DNA of 64,000 nt, from the NCBI GenBank assembly GCA_015075405.1, contig JABTUK010000001.1, positions 1,054,001-1,118,000 of the forward strand, read 5' to 3'. Every line of letters begins with the position of its first letter. Position 1 is the first letter of the stretch. The notes under the pieces were generated by a model. It did no database searches. It was not told the origin of the DNA and saw only the letters and a list, made by a program, of their open reading frames with translations. The DNA is from Anaerolineales bacterium. GTDB taxonomy: Bacteria; Chloroflexota; Anaerolineae; 4572-78; J111. Position numbers and translations under genes: made by a program. Shown piece after piece: positions 18,448 through 26,493 of the stretch.

Positions 18448-19023
18448 ATGGTCACAGCAATTTATGTGATAGCCGGTCTGATTGTGTTGGCTCTGTTTTA
18501 TTTCATCTGGCAGATGGTCAAACCCTATCGAAAATTCCAGGGCAAGATGTTGGTGACCTGCCCTGAAACGCATCAAACGGCCGGGGTGGCCGTGGATGTC
18601 GGGCATATTGCCTTTACCGCGGTTCGGGGTGAGCCGGATTTACGCTTAAAAGAATGTACGCGTTGGCCGGAGCGCCAAAATTGCGGCCAGGAATGTTTGG
18701 CTCAAATTGAACGGTCGCCGGAGAACTGTTTGGTGCGGAGGATGCTAACCAACTGGTATAAAGACAAGTCCTGCGCTTTTTGCGGGAAAGCTTTCCCGCA
18801 GGTTGATTCTTATGATCACCGGGCTGTTTTTTTGTATGACCAGAAACCTGCGTTTATCAGCCCCGAAGGCCAACTTGTCGAGTGGCGAGCCGTGCCGGTA
18901 GAAACGCTGCCCCAGGTGTTGACCACCCATAAGCCGGTTTGCTGGAACTGCCTGATTGCGATGACGTTCCGGCGCGACCATCCTGAGTTGGTGATAGACC
19001 GTCCCTTTAAGGGCCGAAATTGA
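18448..19023 (+). CDS. Membrane-anchored Cys-rich protein of unknown function
   Basis: 191 residues. An amino-terminal membrane span (AIYVIAGLIVLALFYFIW) is followed by a soluble region with ordered Cys residues: TCPETHQTA, ECTRW, NCGQEC, CLVRR, CAFCGK and late CWNCLIA. The pattern suggests metal binding. I recognise the same layout from uncharacterised proteins of other soil-type phyla but know no function. The ATG at 18448 follows AAGGAG, so it is preferred over an earlier in-frame codon that would add residues read from the MITE. Confidence 0.75.
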   Translation: MVTAIYVIAGLIVLALFYFIWQMVKPYRKFQGKMLVTCPETHQTAGVAVDVGHIAFTAVRGEPDLRLKECTRWPERQNCGQECLAQIERSPENCLVRRMLTNWYKDKSCAFCGKAFPQVDSYDHRAVFLYDQKPAFISPEGQLVEWRAVPVETLPQVLTTHKPVCWNCLIAMTFRRDHPELVIDRPFKGRN

Positions 19024-19118
19024 ATTTGGCTCAAGCATGTGATCCGTACGGTCCGCGTGCTATCAATAGCCCACAGATGGCACAGATAGGACGGATGGGT
19101 ACGGATTTTTTTAAGTCT

Positions 19119-19205
19119 CAGTGGATCCAAATTTGAGGAGCCAGCACGCCCACGTGCGGCGGTGTTCGGCACGTGGGCGTGCTGGCTTCGCGTCCTCAAA
19201 ATTGT
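19119..19205. repeat. Long palindromic repeat (CAGTRGATCC family)
   Basis: GCCAGCACGCCCACGTGC at 19140-19157 is repeated as its exact reverse complement at 19169-19186, giving an 18-bp perfect stem with an 11-base loop. The left edge, CAGTGGATCCAAATTT, matches the end of the element at 20539 with one difference. A partial copy with the same CACGTGGGCGTGCTGGC block lies near 39.53-39.57 kb. Confidence 0.8.
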
Positions 19206-19363
19206 GATTTGAGGATAACTTTATCCTTGCTCGCCTGACTGGGAAGCATCCATTCCGCCGAAAGGCCAGCTATGCTTAGCGGCTTACCAAAAGCTTTATT
19301 TGTCAAGCCTGTTTTCATCACTATCCGTGAGCGCCGCCGGACGCACCCCCGTAAATTTGCCTT

Positions 19364-19392
19364 TTGACTCTTGCAACTGATTGTGATAACAT
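19364..19392 (+). promoter_or_regulatory. Possible tRNA-Thr promoter
   Basis: TTGACT at 19364 and TAACAT at 19387 with a 17-base spacer, about 50 bases before the tRNA. A hairpin lies in between, so the call is weak. Confidence 0.35.
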
Positions 19393-19406
19393 ATTGACCA
19401 ACTCAA

Positions 19407-19440
19407 TAAAAAACCGCTACGTAATCCGTAGCGGCTTTGT
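19407..19440 (-). terminator. Terminator hairpin for the leftward ABC operon
   Basis: CCGCTACG and CGTAGCGG form an eight-pair stem. On the minus strand the stem is followed by a T-run (TTTTTTATTG), as expected at the end of the leftward transporter operon; the plus strand also has a shorter T-rich flank, so it may work both ways. Confidence 0.6.
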
Positions 19441-19444
19441 TTTC

Positions 19445-19517
19445 GCCCTCGTAGCTCAGTTGGTAGAGCAGCCGCCTTGTAAGCGGCAGGTCGTCAGTTC
19501 GAGTCTGACCGGGGGCT
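19445..19517 (+). tRNA. tRNA-Thr (anticodon TGT)
   Basis: A 73-base cloverleaf: acceptor GCCCTCG pairs with CGGGGGC with one G-T pair, D-arm GCTCAGTTGGTAGAGC, anticodon stem GCCGC/GCGGC around CTTGTAA, and T-arm with GTTCGAGTC. Anticodon TGT reads ACA. CCA is not encoded. It lies opposite in strand to the ABC permease gene 7 bases downstream. Confidence 0.95.
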
Positions 19518-19524
19518 TTTTATA

Positions 19525-20520
19525 TTACTCCCTCACCCTGGCTCCACGGCCATAGAGAAAGAGCATGGCTAAAATTACCAGGCCAAAGATGACGCTTCGA
19601 CCGGCAGGGGAAATCTGTAAAATGCTCAAGGCGCTTTCTAGCAAAGTAATGATAATCACCCCGGCGATGGTCCCGGTGTAAAGCCCCGAACCACCCAGAA
19701 TTGAGGTGCCTCCGACCACTACGGCGGCGATGCTGGGTAGTAAGAACGGTTCGCCCATCTCGTTATAACTCCGACCGGCATAGCCGGTCAGCAGAATACC
19801 AGCTACAGCGTTCATAACCCCGGCAATAACAAATACACTGACCAGTACCAAGTTTGTGTTCACCCCCGATAGGTAGGTTGCTACCTCGTTGTTGCCCACC
19901 GCGTAGATTTTACGGCCCAGGCCGCTCCGCTGGAGCACAATAATGCTGATAATGGCAACGATGATCCAAATGACTACGACAAGAGATAAGCCACCACCCA
20001 ATCTATGGTGAACGATAAAGTTCAGCAGGGGGGGAGCGTCGCCTTTGGGCTGCGCGCCGGTGTACAGGATCGTCACGCCCTTGATCAGGGCATTCATCCC
20101 CAATGTTAGCACCATGGAGGGAATACGCAGATAGGCCACACCCAACCCATTGAGTAACCCCACCATAACGCCCACCCCTAGCGCCGCCAGCGCTCCCGGC
20201 CAGAAGCGATCATCTTGGCCAAAAGCAATGGAGGTCAAGAGGACTGCCGACAAATTCATGGTCCAACTCACCGAGAGGTCAATATTACCTGTCAGAATGA
20301 CCATCATCTGGCCCGTGACCACAATACCCAGAATGGACGCTTTCAGGAGTTGCAGCAACAAAAAATTGGGCGAAGCAAATTGCGGTGAAATAGCTAACGA
20401 GCCGAAGGCAATGAGCACAAAAATCATGCCATAGGCAATCACAACGCTGCGCTGCTCTCGACTCAGATGAGTCATCCGTTTGTTTGGAAAAAATTTTGAG
20501 CTTGTCGTCTTAAGCGCCAT
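19525..20520 (-). CDS. Sugar ABC transporter permease 2 (RbsC/YjfF type)
   Basis: 331-residue membrane permease of the BPD_transp_2 family, which forms the channel of ribose-type ABC importers. It has about eight to ten hydrophobic spans, and carries GNIDLSVSW near the start and AAVVVGGTSILGGSGLYTGT near the end, both family hallmarks. The ATG at 20520 follows GAGGT and is preferred; a longer frame would begin inside the 20539-20629 element. It is the last gene of the leftward transporter operon. Two non-identical permeases, as in the galactofuranose transporter YtfT/YjfF, suggest a heterodimeric channel. Confidence 0.9.
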   Translation of the reverse strand: MALKTTSSKFFPNKRMTHLSREQRSVVIAYGMIFVLIAFGSLAISPQFASPNFLLLQLLKASILGIVVTGQMMVILTGNIDLSVSWTMNLSAVLLTSIAFGQDDRFWPGALAALGVGVMVGLLNGLGVAYLRIPSMVLTLGMNALIKGVTILYTGAQPKGDAPPLLNFIVHHRLGGGLSLVVVIWIIVAIISIIVLQRSGLGRKIYAVGNNEVATYLSGVNTNLVLVSVFVIAGVMNAVAGILLTGYAGRSYNEMGEPFLLPSIAAVVVGGTSILGGSGLYTGTIAGVIIITLLESALSILQISPAGRSVIFGLVILAMLFLYGRGARVRE

Positions 20521-20538
20521 TTGATGAACCTCGATACT

Positions 20539-20629
20539 CAGTAGATCCAAATTTCCGTAGGGTGGCATCCCTATGCCGCCCGCTGACGCATAAGGATACG
20601 CCAGCTACGGTGAAAAATTGGATCTACTG
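20539..20629. mobile_element. MITE-like element between the two permease genes (91 bp)
   Basis: Terminal inverted repeats CAGTAGATCCAAATTT (left) and its near complement ending TTGGATCTACTG, with the five-base duplication ATACT on each side (20534-20538, 20630-20634). The interior holds ATGCGTC/GGTGGCAT-type complementary words. It sits inside an operon without interrupting a gene. End sequence shared with the 19119 repeat. Confidence 0.75.
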
Positions 20630-20637
20630 ATACTCCC

Positions 20638-21645
20638 TTAACGCATGATGTCCAGCCGGTTTTTTATGGTAAAAATACGGGTTGCGCCGATGGCGACAGC
20701 CGCCAGCAAAACTAAGCCCTGAAAGAAGGGCTGCGAGAGGGGATTAACCCCGGCAAAGAATAAGACACTACTAATCAAGCTTAACACATACGCCCCGGCA
20801 ATCGTCCCAGCCACGCCGCCGGAGCCTCCCATCAGCGACGTGCCCCCCAAAACAACCGCAGCAATGGATTGCAGCGTATAAACAGCGCCAATCGTGGCAT
20901 CGCCTGAACTGGTTTGCGCCGTTAAAAAAAGCCCGGCCACCGCTGCCAGAAAGCCGCCCAGGGTATAAGCGGCTAACTTGGCCTGGTTAACATTTAGGCC
21001 ACTCATATAAGCCGCTCCTTCGTTGCTACCGGTGGCGTAAACCGCCAGGCCCAGTTTAGAGCGGCGGAAAGGCGTCCACACCAATAACAGCACCAGCGCC
21101 AGCAGAACCAGCGAGGCCGGGATAAGATCAAAAATACGGCCGGTCAATAGTTCGCCGTACCAGCGGGGCACATAGCCTCCGGGTTGAGGTCGCAACCACA
21201 AGGCAAAACCGCTGTAAACCGAGGCGGTTGCCAGGGTGACGATGATAGGCTGAAGCCGGCCATAAACCACAATCAAACCGTTCACCAAACCAGCCGCCGC
21301 GCCCACTAACAAAATCAGCAAGACAGCCCCAATAACCCCGATGACGCTATCGCCAAAAAGAGCCGAGGCTAACGAATTAGAGAGACTGACAACGGGGCCA
21401 ACTGAAAGGTCAATCCCACCGGTGATGACAACGGCTGTTTGAGCCATCCCGGCCAAAACCAGGGCCATGCCTTGATTGGAAGTGGCCGTAATCACCGGTT
21501 TGGTAAACAGCCGGGGTTGCAACGCGCCAAAAGCGATCAACAAAGCAATCAGAATAAGATAGGCTATCCCGACTTTATAGTTGCGTTTGATAAAACGTTT
21601 GGGCGATGAGATTCTAGTATCGGATATAGGGGTTGTCGCGGCCAA
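20638..21645 (-). CDS. Sugar ABC transporter permease 1 (RbsC/YtfT type)
   Basis: 335-residue permease of the same family as its downstream neighbour but clearly different in sequence. ITGGIDLSVGPVVSLSNSLA and AAVVLGGTSLMGGSGG are the family motifs. Its start lies three bases after the ATPase gene's stop, so the two are coupled. It would pair with the second permease or with itself to form the membrane channel. Confidence 0.92.
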   Translation of the reverse strand: MAATTPISDTRISSPKRFIKRNYKVGIAYLILIALLIAFGALQPRLFTKPVITATSNQGMALVLAGMAQTAVVITGGIDLSVGPVVSLSNSLASALFGDSVIGVIGAVLLILLVGAAAGLVNGLIVVYGRLQPIIVTLATASVYSGFALWLRPQPGGYVPRWYGELLTGRIFDLIPASLVLLALVLLLVWTPFRRSKLGLAVYATGSNEGAAYMSGLNVNQAKLAAYTLGGFLAAVAGLFLTAQTSSGDATIGAVYTLQSIAAVVLGGTSLMGGSGGVAGTIAGAYVLSLISSVLFFAGVNPLSQPFFQGLVLLAAVAIGATRIFTIKNRLDIMR

Positions 21646-21647
21646 AG

Positions 21648-23213
21648 TCAGCCTCCTATTTTGCCGTTACCAGCGTTTAAGCCCAGTGCTGCGGCCACCA
21701 GATTTTCCTCGGTAATTTCCGGCCCTTTTAGCTCGCGCTGAATCTGTCCCTCATAAAGAACCAAGACCCGATCACACATGCCGACCAACTCGGCCAGTTC
21801 CGTAGAAAAGAACAGAATTGCGGCGCCTTCGTCGGCCAGGGTGCGCATGAGTTGATAGAGTTCCTGCTTGGTGCCAACATCAATCCCCCGGGTCAGGTCA
21901 TACAAGAGCAAAATTCTGGCCTGGGTTAACAACCATTTGGCGATGACCACTTTCTGCTGATTGCCGCCGCTCAAATTACGCACGGGGATGTGAGGCGAAG
22001 CCGTCCTAATTTTTAGCTGGTCAATCATCCGCTGAATGGCGCTTTTTTCACGCCGCTTGTCCACCAGGCCCAGGCGGTGGGTACGCCGATCAAGGGTGGC
22101 TATGGTTATGTTATCGCCCACAGACATCGGCAGCAGTAAGCCCTCAGTTTTGCGATCCTCTGGGATAAAGGCCAGACCAATACCGGCTTGCGCTGCCGCA
22201 GCAGGGCTATTAATCCGGGTAGGTTTTCCCTCGATGTAAATGGAGCCTTGCAAGTTTCTCAAAACGCCAAAGAGGGCAAAGAGGAGTTCGCCCTGCCCCT
22301 GGCCCTCTAAACCGCCAAAGCCCAAAATTTCTCCCTGGCCCAGGCTAAAGTTGATGCTGTGTAAGACATGCTCCCAGCTCAGGTCTTTCACTTCTAGTAG
22401 GGGCTTTTGTTGGGGTGGGCGCAGTGATTTCTCAGGAAAGACCTGCTCCAGTTTACGGCCAATCATCCTTTGCACCAGCTCATCATGATTGACCGCGCCG
22501 GCAGGGAACATCCCCACATCTTGACCATCGCGGAAAATCGTAATGGTATCGGCTATTTCTTCAATCTCAGCCATACGATGCGAGATAAAAATAACCGAGC
22601 GATTTTGCTGGCGCATTCGTTCCATCACTTGAAAGACCAGCTTGACCTCGCGGATGGTCAAGGCTGATGTGCCCTCATCCAGAATCAACAGCCGAGGTTG
22701 GCGGGATAGCGCCTTGGCAATTTCCACCATCTGGCGCTGAGCCAGCGGCAGTTCGCTGAGGAGCGCCTCTGGGTCAAGGTGATGGAAGCCAAAACTATCA
22801 AAAAGTTGCTCGGTTTGCCCGTTGAGCGCCCGGCGATCAATCAATCCTAAGCGGCTGCGCGGGGGATTGGTGATAAAAATATTTTCAGCTACGGTTAAAT
22901 GGGGTAGTAAGGATAGTTCCTGAAAGACCGGCACAATGCCAAGTTGACCGGCTTTCATCGGGGAGTCGAGGGTGACCGTCTGACCGTCAATTTTGAGTAC
23001 GCCGGCGTCTGGCGTAATCACGCCGGTTAAGATTTTGATCAACGTACTTTTCCCGGCTCCGTTTTCGCCAATGAGGGCGTGGATGCTGCCCGCTTGACAA
23101 CTGAAATTGGCTTTATCCAGGGCGGTCACACCGGCATAATATTTGGTAACTTCTATTGCTTCGACTAGAGGCCGGACAGCCGTTTCATTGCTTGGTTCAG
23201 GCAAATCAGTCAT
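21648..23213 (-). CDS. Sugar ABC transporter ATP-binding protein (two ABC domains)
   Basis: 521 residues, the RbsA/MglA/YtfR arrangement of two fused ATPase domains. The first half has GENGAGKSTLIK (Walker A), LSELPLAQRQMVEIAKAL (signature) and LLILDEGTSAL (Walker B). The second half has a degenerate Walker A, the signature LSGGNQQKVVIAKWL and a variant Walker B LLLYDLTRGIDVG, where Asp after LLLY is kept but the usual Glu is absent; such asymmetry is normal in this family. It energises sugar import with the two permeases. Confidence 0.95.
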   Translation of the reverse strand: MTDLPEPSNETAVRPLVEAIEVTKYYAGVTALDKANFSCQAGSIHALIGENGAGKSTLIKILTGVITPDAGVLKIDGQTVTLDSPMKAGQLGIVPVFQELSLLPHLTVAENIFITNPPRSRLGLIDRRALNGQTEQLFDSFGFHHLDPEALLSELPLAQRQMVEIAKALSRQPRLLILDEGTSALTIREVKLVFQVMERMRQQNRSVIFISHRMAEIEEIADTITIFRDGQDVGMFPAGAVNHDELVQRMIGRKLEQVFPEKSLRPPQQKPLLEVKDLSWEHVLHSINFSLGQGEILGFGGLEGQGQGELLFALFGVLRNLQGSIYIEGKPTRINSPAAAAQAGIGLAFIPEDRKTEGLLLPMSVGDNITIATLDRRTHRLGLVDKRREKSAIQRMIDQLKIRTASPHIPVRNLSGGNQQKVVIAKWLLTQARILLLYDLTRGIDVGTKQELYQLMRTLADEGAAILFFSTELAELVGMCDRVLVLYEGQIQRELKGPEITEENLVAAALGLNAGNGKIGG

Positions 23214-23227
23214 GCTTCTCCTCTGGC

Positions 23228-23286
23228 CTACGAAACAGGTAGCAAGATAGCAGGTAACAAATTTGCTACTTTGCTACCTGCTACCT
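23228..23286. repeat. Heptad hairpin between transporter genes
   Basis: GGTAGCAAGATAGCAGGTAA is followed by the complementary words TTTGCTACTTTGCTACCTGC. It is a local word not used elsewhere but has the same direct-then-inverted architecture as the other intergenic tracts. Confidence 0.7.
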
Positions 23287-23339
23287 TAATTAAGAGGGGA
23301 TTTTTCTAGACATCTATGTCTGCTTACCCAATTATAGCC

Positions 23340-24563
23340 TTATTCTGCTGATTGAGCCAAGATTTCTTTAGCCGTGAGGTTGACTCCGCAGGCCTCGAAT
23401 TGAATAGGCGTGAAGAAAGAGTCGGGCAGATCGGGGAAGTAATTGACGCCGGTTTCCAGGCTTTCGGTGGTGGCAATGGGCAGGGGGGCGGCGATGACTC
23501 GAGGGAGTTCCCGGCCTTGCAGCAGTTCCAGAGCAGCCTGAATGGAAACGGCTACCAAACCAGGGCTTTGCCCGATGGAGATGCCAACCAGACCCTCATC
23601 TTTATGCTCGGCCAGTTGCTTGCGGAACCCGTTTTCGGCCTCACCGGCAACCGGCACAAATGGCTTACCCGCATCCATGAAGGCTTGAACCACGCCAGGG
23701 GTGCCGCCTTGCGCCCAAACCCCATCAATATCGTCGCGGGTGGCCAGTAGATCTGCCATTACTTTCTGAGCCGTGCCCGTGTCCCAGTTACCTACAACCT
23801 CGGCGACAACCTTGATATCCGGGTTTTCGGCGAAGACCTCTTTGCCACCTGTGGTCCGGTCAATGTCAACACTGGTGCCGGCCACGCCGGTCACCATCAC
23901 CACATTGCCTTTACCATTCAGGCGTTTAACCAGGTCTCGAGCCAATTCCCGGCCAAATTCAACCTGGTCCTCATTGATCAAAACGGCTTCCGGGGCGGTA
24001 ACAACGTTATCAAAGGAGACAACAATGATACCGGCGTCGGTAGCGCGGCGAATGACGGCATCGAAAGCGGTTGGCGACGCAGCGTTCAGGATAATAGCAT
24101 CAACGCCTGAGGCAATCATGTTGTCCATTTGAGCAATCTGAGCGGCCACATCCTGACCTGAACTGACCAGCGAAAACTCCTCAATTAATGGCTTCACGTG
24201 GGGCTGCTCAACGTAGGCTTTGGCCATCTGGATCATTTGGGTGCGCCAGTCATTGCCGATAAAAGAGTTGCTGACCGCAATTTTGTAGGGGCCAGGTTTG
24301 GGATCAAACTTAACTGTTTTGTCGTTGTTTGAAGCTGCGGCAAAACAAGCTGCTACATCATACCCCTCAGGATTGGCCACTGCCGCAGCAGAGTCGGCGG
24401 CTGGCTCAGACTCAGTCTTAGCCGCTTCCGCCTCGGCGGCGCTGGCCTCAGTAGGCGCAGCTTGTTGGACAGGCTCAGCTGGCGCTCCTGCAGCGCCGCA
24501 AGCAGCCACAATCAAGCTGACAACTATCAACAGCACGAACAGGGTGATAAAGCTCTTCATCAC
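23340..24563 (-). CDS. Sugar-binding lipoprotein of the ABC transporter
   Basis: 407 residues. A lipoprotein signal (LLIVVSLIVAACG) is followed by an Ala/Glu/Pro-rich linker to about residue 70, then a periplasmic-binding-protein-like domain of the ribose/galactofuranose type (Peripla_BP_4): YKIAVSNSFIGNDWRTQMI, DAIILNAASPTAFD, VVSFDNVV and DGVWAQGGTPG. It captures the ligand for the downstream permeases. The long insert-bearing domain is closer to YtfQ-like proteins than to ribose-binding RbsB, but the ligand cannot be told from sequence. It is the first structural gene after the IclR regulator. Confidence 0.9.
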   Translation of the reverse strand: MMKSFITLFVLLIVVSLIVAACGAAGAPAEPVQQAAPTEASAAEAEAAKTESEPAADSAAAVANPEGYDVAACFAAASNNDKTVKFDPKPGPYKIAVSNSFIGNDWRTQMIQMAKAYVEQPHVKPLIEEFSLVSSGQDVAAQIAQMDNMIASGVDAIILNAASPTAFDAVIRRATDAGIIVVSFDNVVTAPEAVLINEDQVEFGRELARDLVKRLNGKGNVVMVTGVAGTSVDIDRTTGGKEVFAENPDIKVVAEVVGNWDTGTAQKVMADLLATRDDIDGVWAQGGTPGVVQAFMDAGKPFVPVAGEAENGFRKQLAEHKDEGLVGISIGQSPGLVAVSIQAALELLQGRELPRVIAAPLPIATTESLETGVNYFPDLPDSFFTPIQFEACGVNLTAKEILAQSAE

Positions 24564-24992
24564 TGAATATCCCTCCTTTAGTTGACCAAAAGAATAATTG
24601 GTTTTTTGAAAATGAACCTACTAACCAGGCGCTTAGATCACAAGATAGTTGAGGTTAAGATTTATTTATCTTGCCTATAGGCTTCCTCCTTTCCGCCGAA
24701 TTTTCGACTGTTACAAGGCGAATGTGGATTGCTCAAGTAAGTAGATTCTACCGGCGATAGTAATTTGACTTTAGAGGTGGCTGGAGTAAATGCGAAGATT
24801 ATGAGCGTATCTTGGTAATTAGGCAGACGAGTATACAAAGAAAAAGTTTCTGTGTCAAATTAAAGTTCGCCATTTTAACTGCTGTTTTGTACACAAAACA
24901 AAAACTGACACAACGAGCCAATCAAAAAGTTTGTTTATAAAACACTCATCGTGATACTAAACTAAATTTGACGTTAAATTTTTGGGGAGTGC
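24564..24992. other. Gene-free gap between IclR gene and transporter operon
   Basis: AT-rich, no coding frame. It carries a perfect inverted repeat (24883-24900) and a shorter related palindrome near 24932-24944, so it is the likely promoter and operator region of the transporter operon. Confidence 0.6.
24883..24900. promoter_or_regulatory. Candidate IclR-family operator upstream of transporter operon
   Basis: TGTTTTGT-AC-ACAAAACA is an 18-bp perfect palindrome. A second site of the same length and arms lies before the iclR-like gene itself (25803-25820). The pairing of the two sites supports a single regulator controlling both promoters. Confidence 0.55.
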
Positions 24993-25778
24993 CTAAAGGG
25001 AGAGTACATAGCCCAGGTTTTGGGATATTTCTCTGGCCGCTTCAACGACTTGCCGGGCCAGTGGGCCGATATTTTCGATGGAGATACGGTCGCGGGGGCC
25101 GGAGGCGCTAATTGAACCAGTAACCTCGCGTTGGTGATTAAAAATAGGCGCACCCAAACAGCGAATACCGAGTTCATTCTCTTCATCGTCAAAGGCATAA
25201 CCCCGTTCACGAGTTCGGGCCAAGTCAGCCCGCAACGTCTCTAATGAAGTTATCGTGTTGGGGGTACGTTGTGCTAAATCACGGCCATTAAAGATAAGTT
25301 GAAACTCAGCCTCGGGTAACTGAGCCAACATGGCTTTACCCAGCGCCGTACAATGAACACTCATGCGCCGGCCCACCGCCGAAGAAATCTTAATCGGCCC
25401 CCGGCCTTCAATTTTTTCAATATAGACCACCTCGCCCTGATCCATGATACCGAGATGGGTGGTCAGTCCGGTGCTTTGGGCCAGGCGTTTGAGGGTAGGA
25501 TAGGCTGCCGAGCGAACATTGAGGCGTTCAACTACGGTGCTCCCCAGGGTGAACAATTCCACGCCTAAGCGAAACTGCCCTGTCTCTTCCTTCCGCTCGA
25601 CCAAACGATATTGCTTGAGCGTGGTTAAAATAGTAAAGATCGTGCTTTTGGGAACAGCCAGTCGCTGGGTGATTTGAGAAATGGTCAGCCCGTCTGGCTC
25701 TTGGGCCAACAATTGCAGGATGATAACAGCCCGCTCGACAGCGGGAACGATATATTTACGCTCAGGGGTCGAAACCAT
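24993..25778 (-). CDS. IclR-family transcriptional regulator
   Basis: 261 residues with an amino-terminal winged helix (LTISQITQRLAVPKSTIFTI) and the IclR ligand-binding domain, recognised from GVELFTLGSTV, MSVHCTALGKAMLAQLPE and GIRCLGAPIFNHQREVTGSI. IclR proteins usually repress or activate an adjacent sugar or acid catabolic operon in response to a small ligand. The start at MVSTPERKY is chosen because the longer frame upstream (from 25835) would overlap its own candidate operator. It is read in the same direction as the transporter genes it probably controls. Confidence 0.9.
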   Translation of the reverse strand: MVSTPERKYIVPAVERAVIILQLLAQEPDGLTISQITQRLAVPKSTIFTILTTLKQYRLVERKEETGQFRLGVELFTLGSTVVERLNVRSAAYPTLKRLAQSTGLTTHLGIMDQGEVVYIEKIEGRGPIKISSAVGRRMSVHCTALGKAMLAQLPEAEFQLIFNGRDLAQRTPNTITSLETLRADLARTRERGYAFDDEENELGIRCLGAPIFNHQREVTGSISASGPRDRISIENIGPLARQVVEAAREISQNLGYVLSL

Positions 25779-25802
25779 AATTGACAAAATGGTAAAGCTT
25801 AT

Positions 25803-25820
25803 TGTTTTGACTATAAAACA
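25803..25820. promoter_or_regulatory. Candidate autoregulatory IclR operator
   Basis: TGTTTT-gactat-AAAACA, same arms and total length as the site at 24883. It lies 25 bases upstream of the chosen iclR start, a position suited to autoregulation. Confidence 0.45.
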
Positions 25821-25886
25821 GTGTTCATTTACCAATATAATCTATTTACTGAGCTTTGTCAATTTGTCTCATAAGTGTCTCCTGAG

Positions 25887-26492
25887 TTATTTTCGCCGGG
25901 CTACATAAATGAGCGTAACCCCGCCGGCCAAAATAGCTGCGCCCATCAGTAGCAGGGGCAGAGAGGAGGTCGAGGTCGGACCAGGCGGCGCGGGAATGAG
26001 GGCGCGTTCCTCGGCGGTGCGGGCGCGGCGGCGGGCCAGTTCCAGACGCAAGCTTTCTTCACCCTTGGCCATAGCCCAGCGATGATTGGCTGCAAAAATC
26101 GGCTTGAAGATAAAGGAGAGGGAGCGCAGCAGGGGCTTATCGGCCCGAATCCGCCAGTCATAAGTAATATTTAGCCACTCGTCGGCCTGCTCAAAGGTCC
26201 AGATGCCGCGCCCGACAAAATCGCCCCAAGCCTCCAGGCTAAAGCCGTAGGGTGGATTAGCTTCGGTGACGCGAAACTGCCAGCGTAGGGTGTAGGGCAG
26301 CCAACCTTTGGTGTAAAGGCTAACCACTTTGCCCACACCCTGGCTGTCGCCGGGCTGCACCTGCTGCACATCCAGATAAACCGAAGGCCACCAGCGGGTC
26401 AAATCAGGCGCGTCGGCGAGGATTTCAAAAACTTCGCGGGCTGTACCCTGTACCCGCCAGTGGGAAATAAAATGATATTCGTTGCTGGCCAT
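25887..26492 (-). CDS. SRPBCC-fold protein with C-terminal membrane anchor
   Basis: 201 residues. The first 140 look like an SRPBCC (START/polyketide-cyclase) fold, which binds lipophilic ligands in a deep cavity: FISHWRVQGTAREVFEILAD, LTRWWPSVY and WTFEQADEWLNITYDWRI. A basic helix and a Pro/Ser linker lead to a terminal membrane span (LLLMGAAILAGGVTLIYVA) and the tail RRK. The ATG at 26492 follows GGAG and comes one base after the upstream gene's stop, so the pair is coupled. The ligand is unknown. Confidence 0.75.
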   Translation of the reverse strand: MASNEYHFISHWRVQGTAREVFEILADAPDLTRWWPSVYLDVQQVQPGDSQGVGKVVSLYTKGWLPYTLRWQFRVTEANPPYGFSLEAWGDFVGRGIWTFEQADEWLNITYDWRIRADKPLLRSLSFIFKPIFAANHRWAMAKGEESLRLELARRRARTAEERALIPAPPGPTSTSSLPLLLMGAAILAGGVTLIYVARRK

Positions 26493-26493
26493 G

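Larger units (their letters stand above)
19024..19444. other. Gene-free gap with repeats and tRNA promoter
   Basis: Holds a long hairpin repeat (19119-19205), a promoter-like pair before tRNA-Thr and a terminator hairpin. No convincing coding frame. Confidence 0.6.

Noticed and set aside
19140-19186. 18-bp perfect stem considered as a terminator
   Set aside because: No T-run follows on either strand, and parts recur at 39.5 kb with shared edges, so it is a repeat element.
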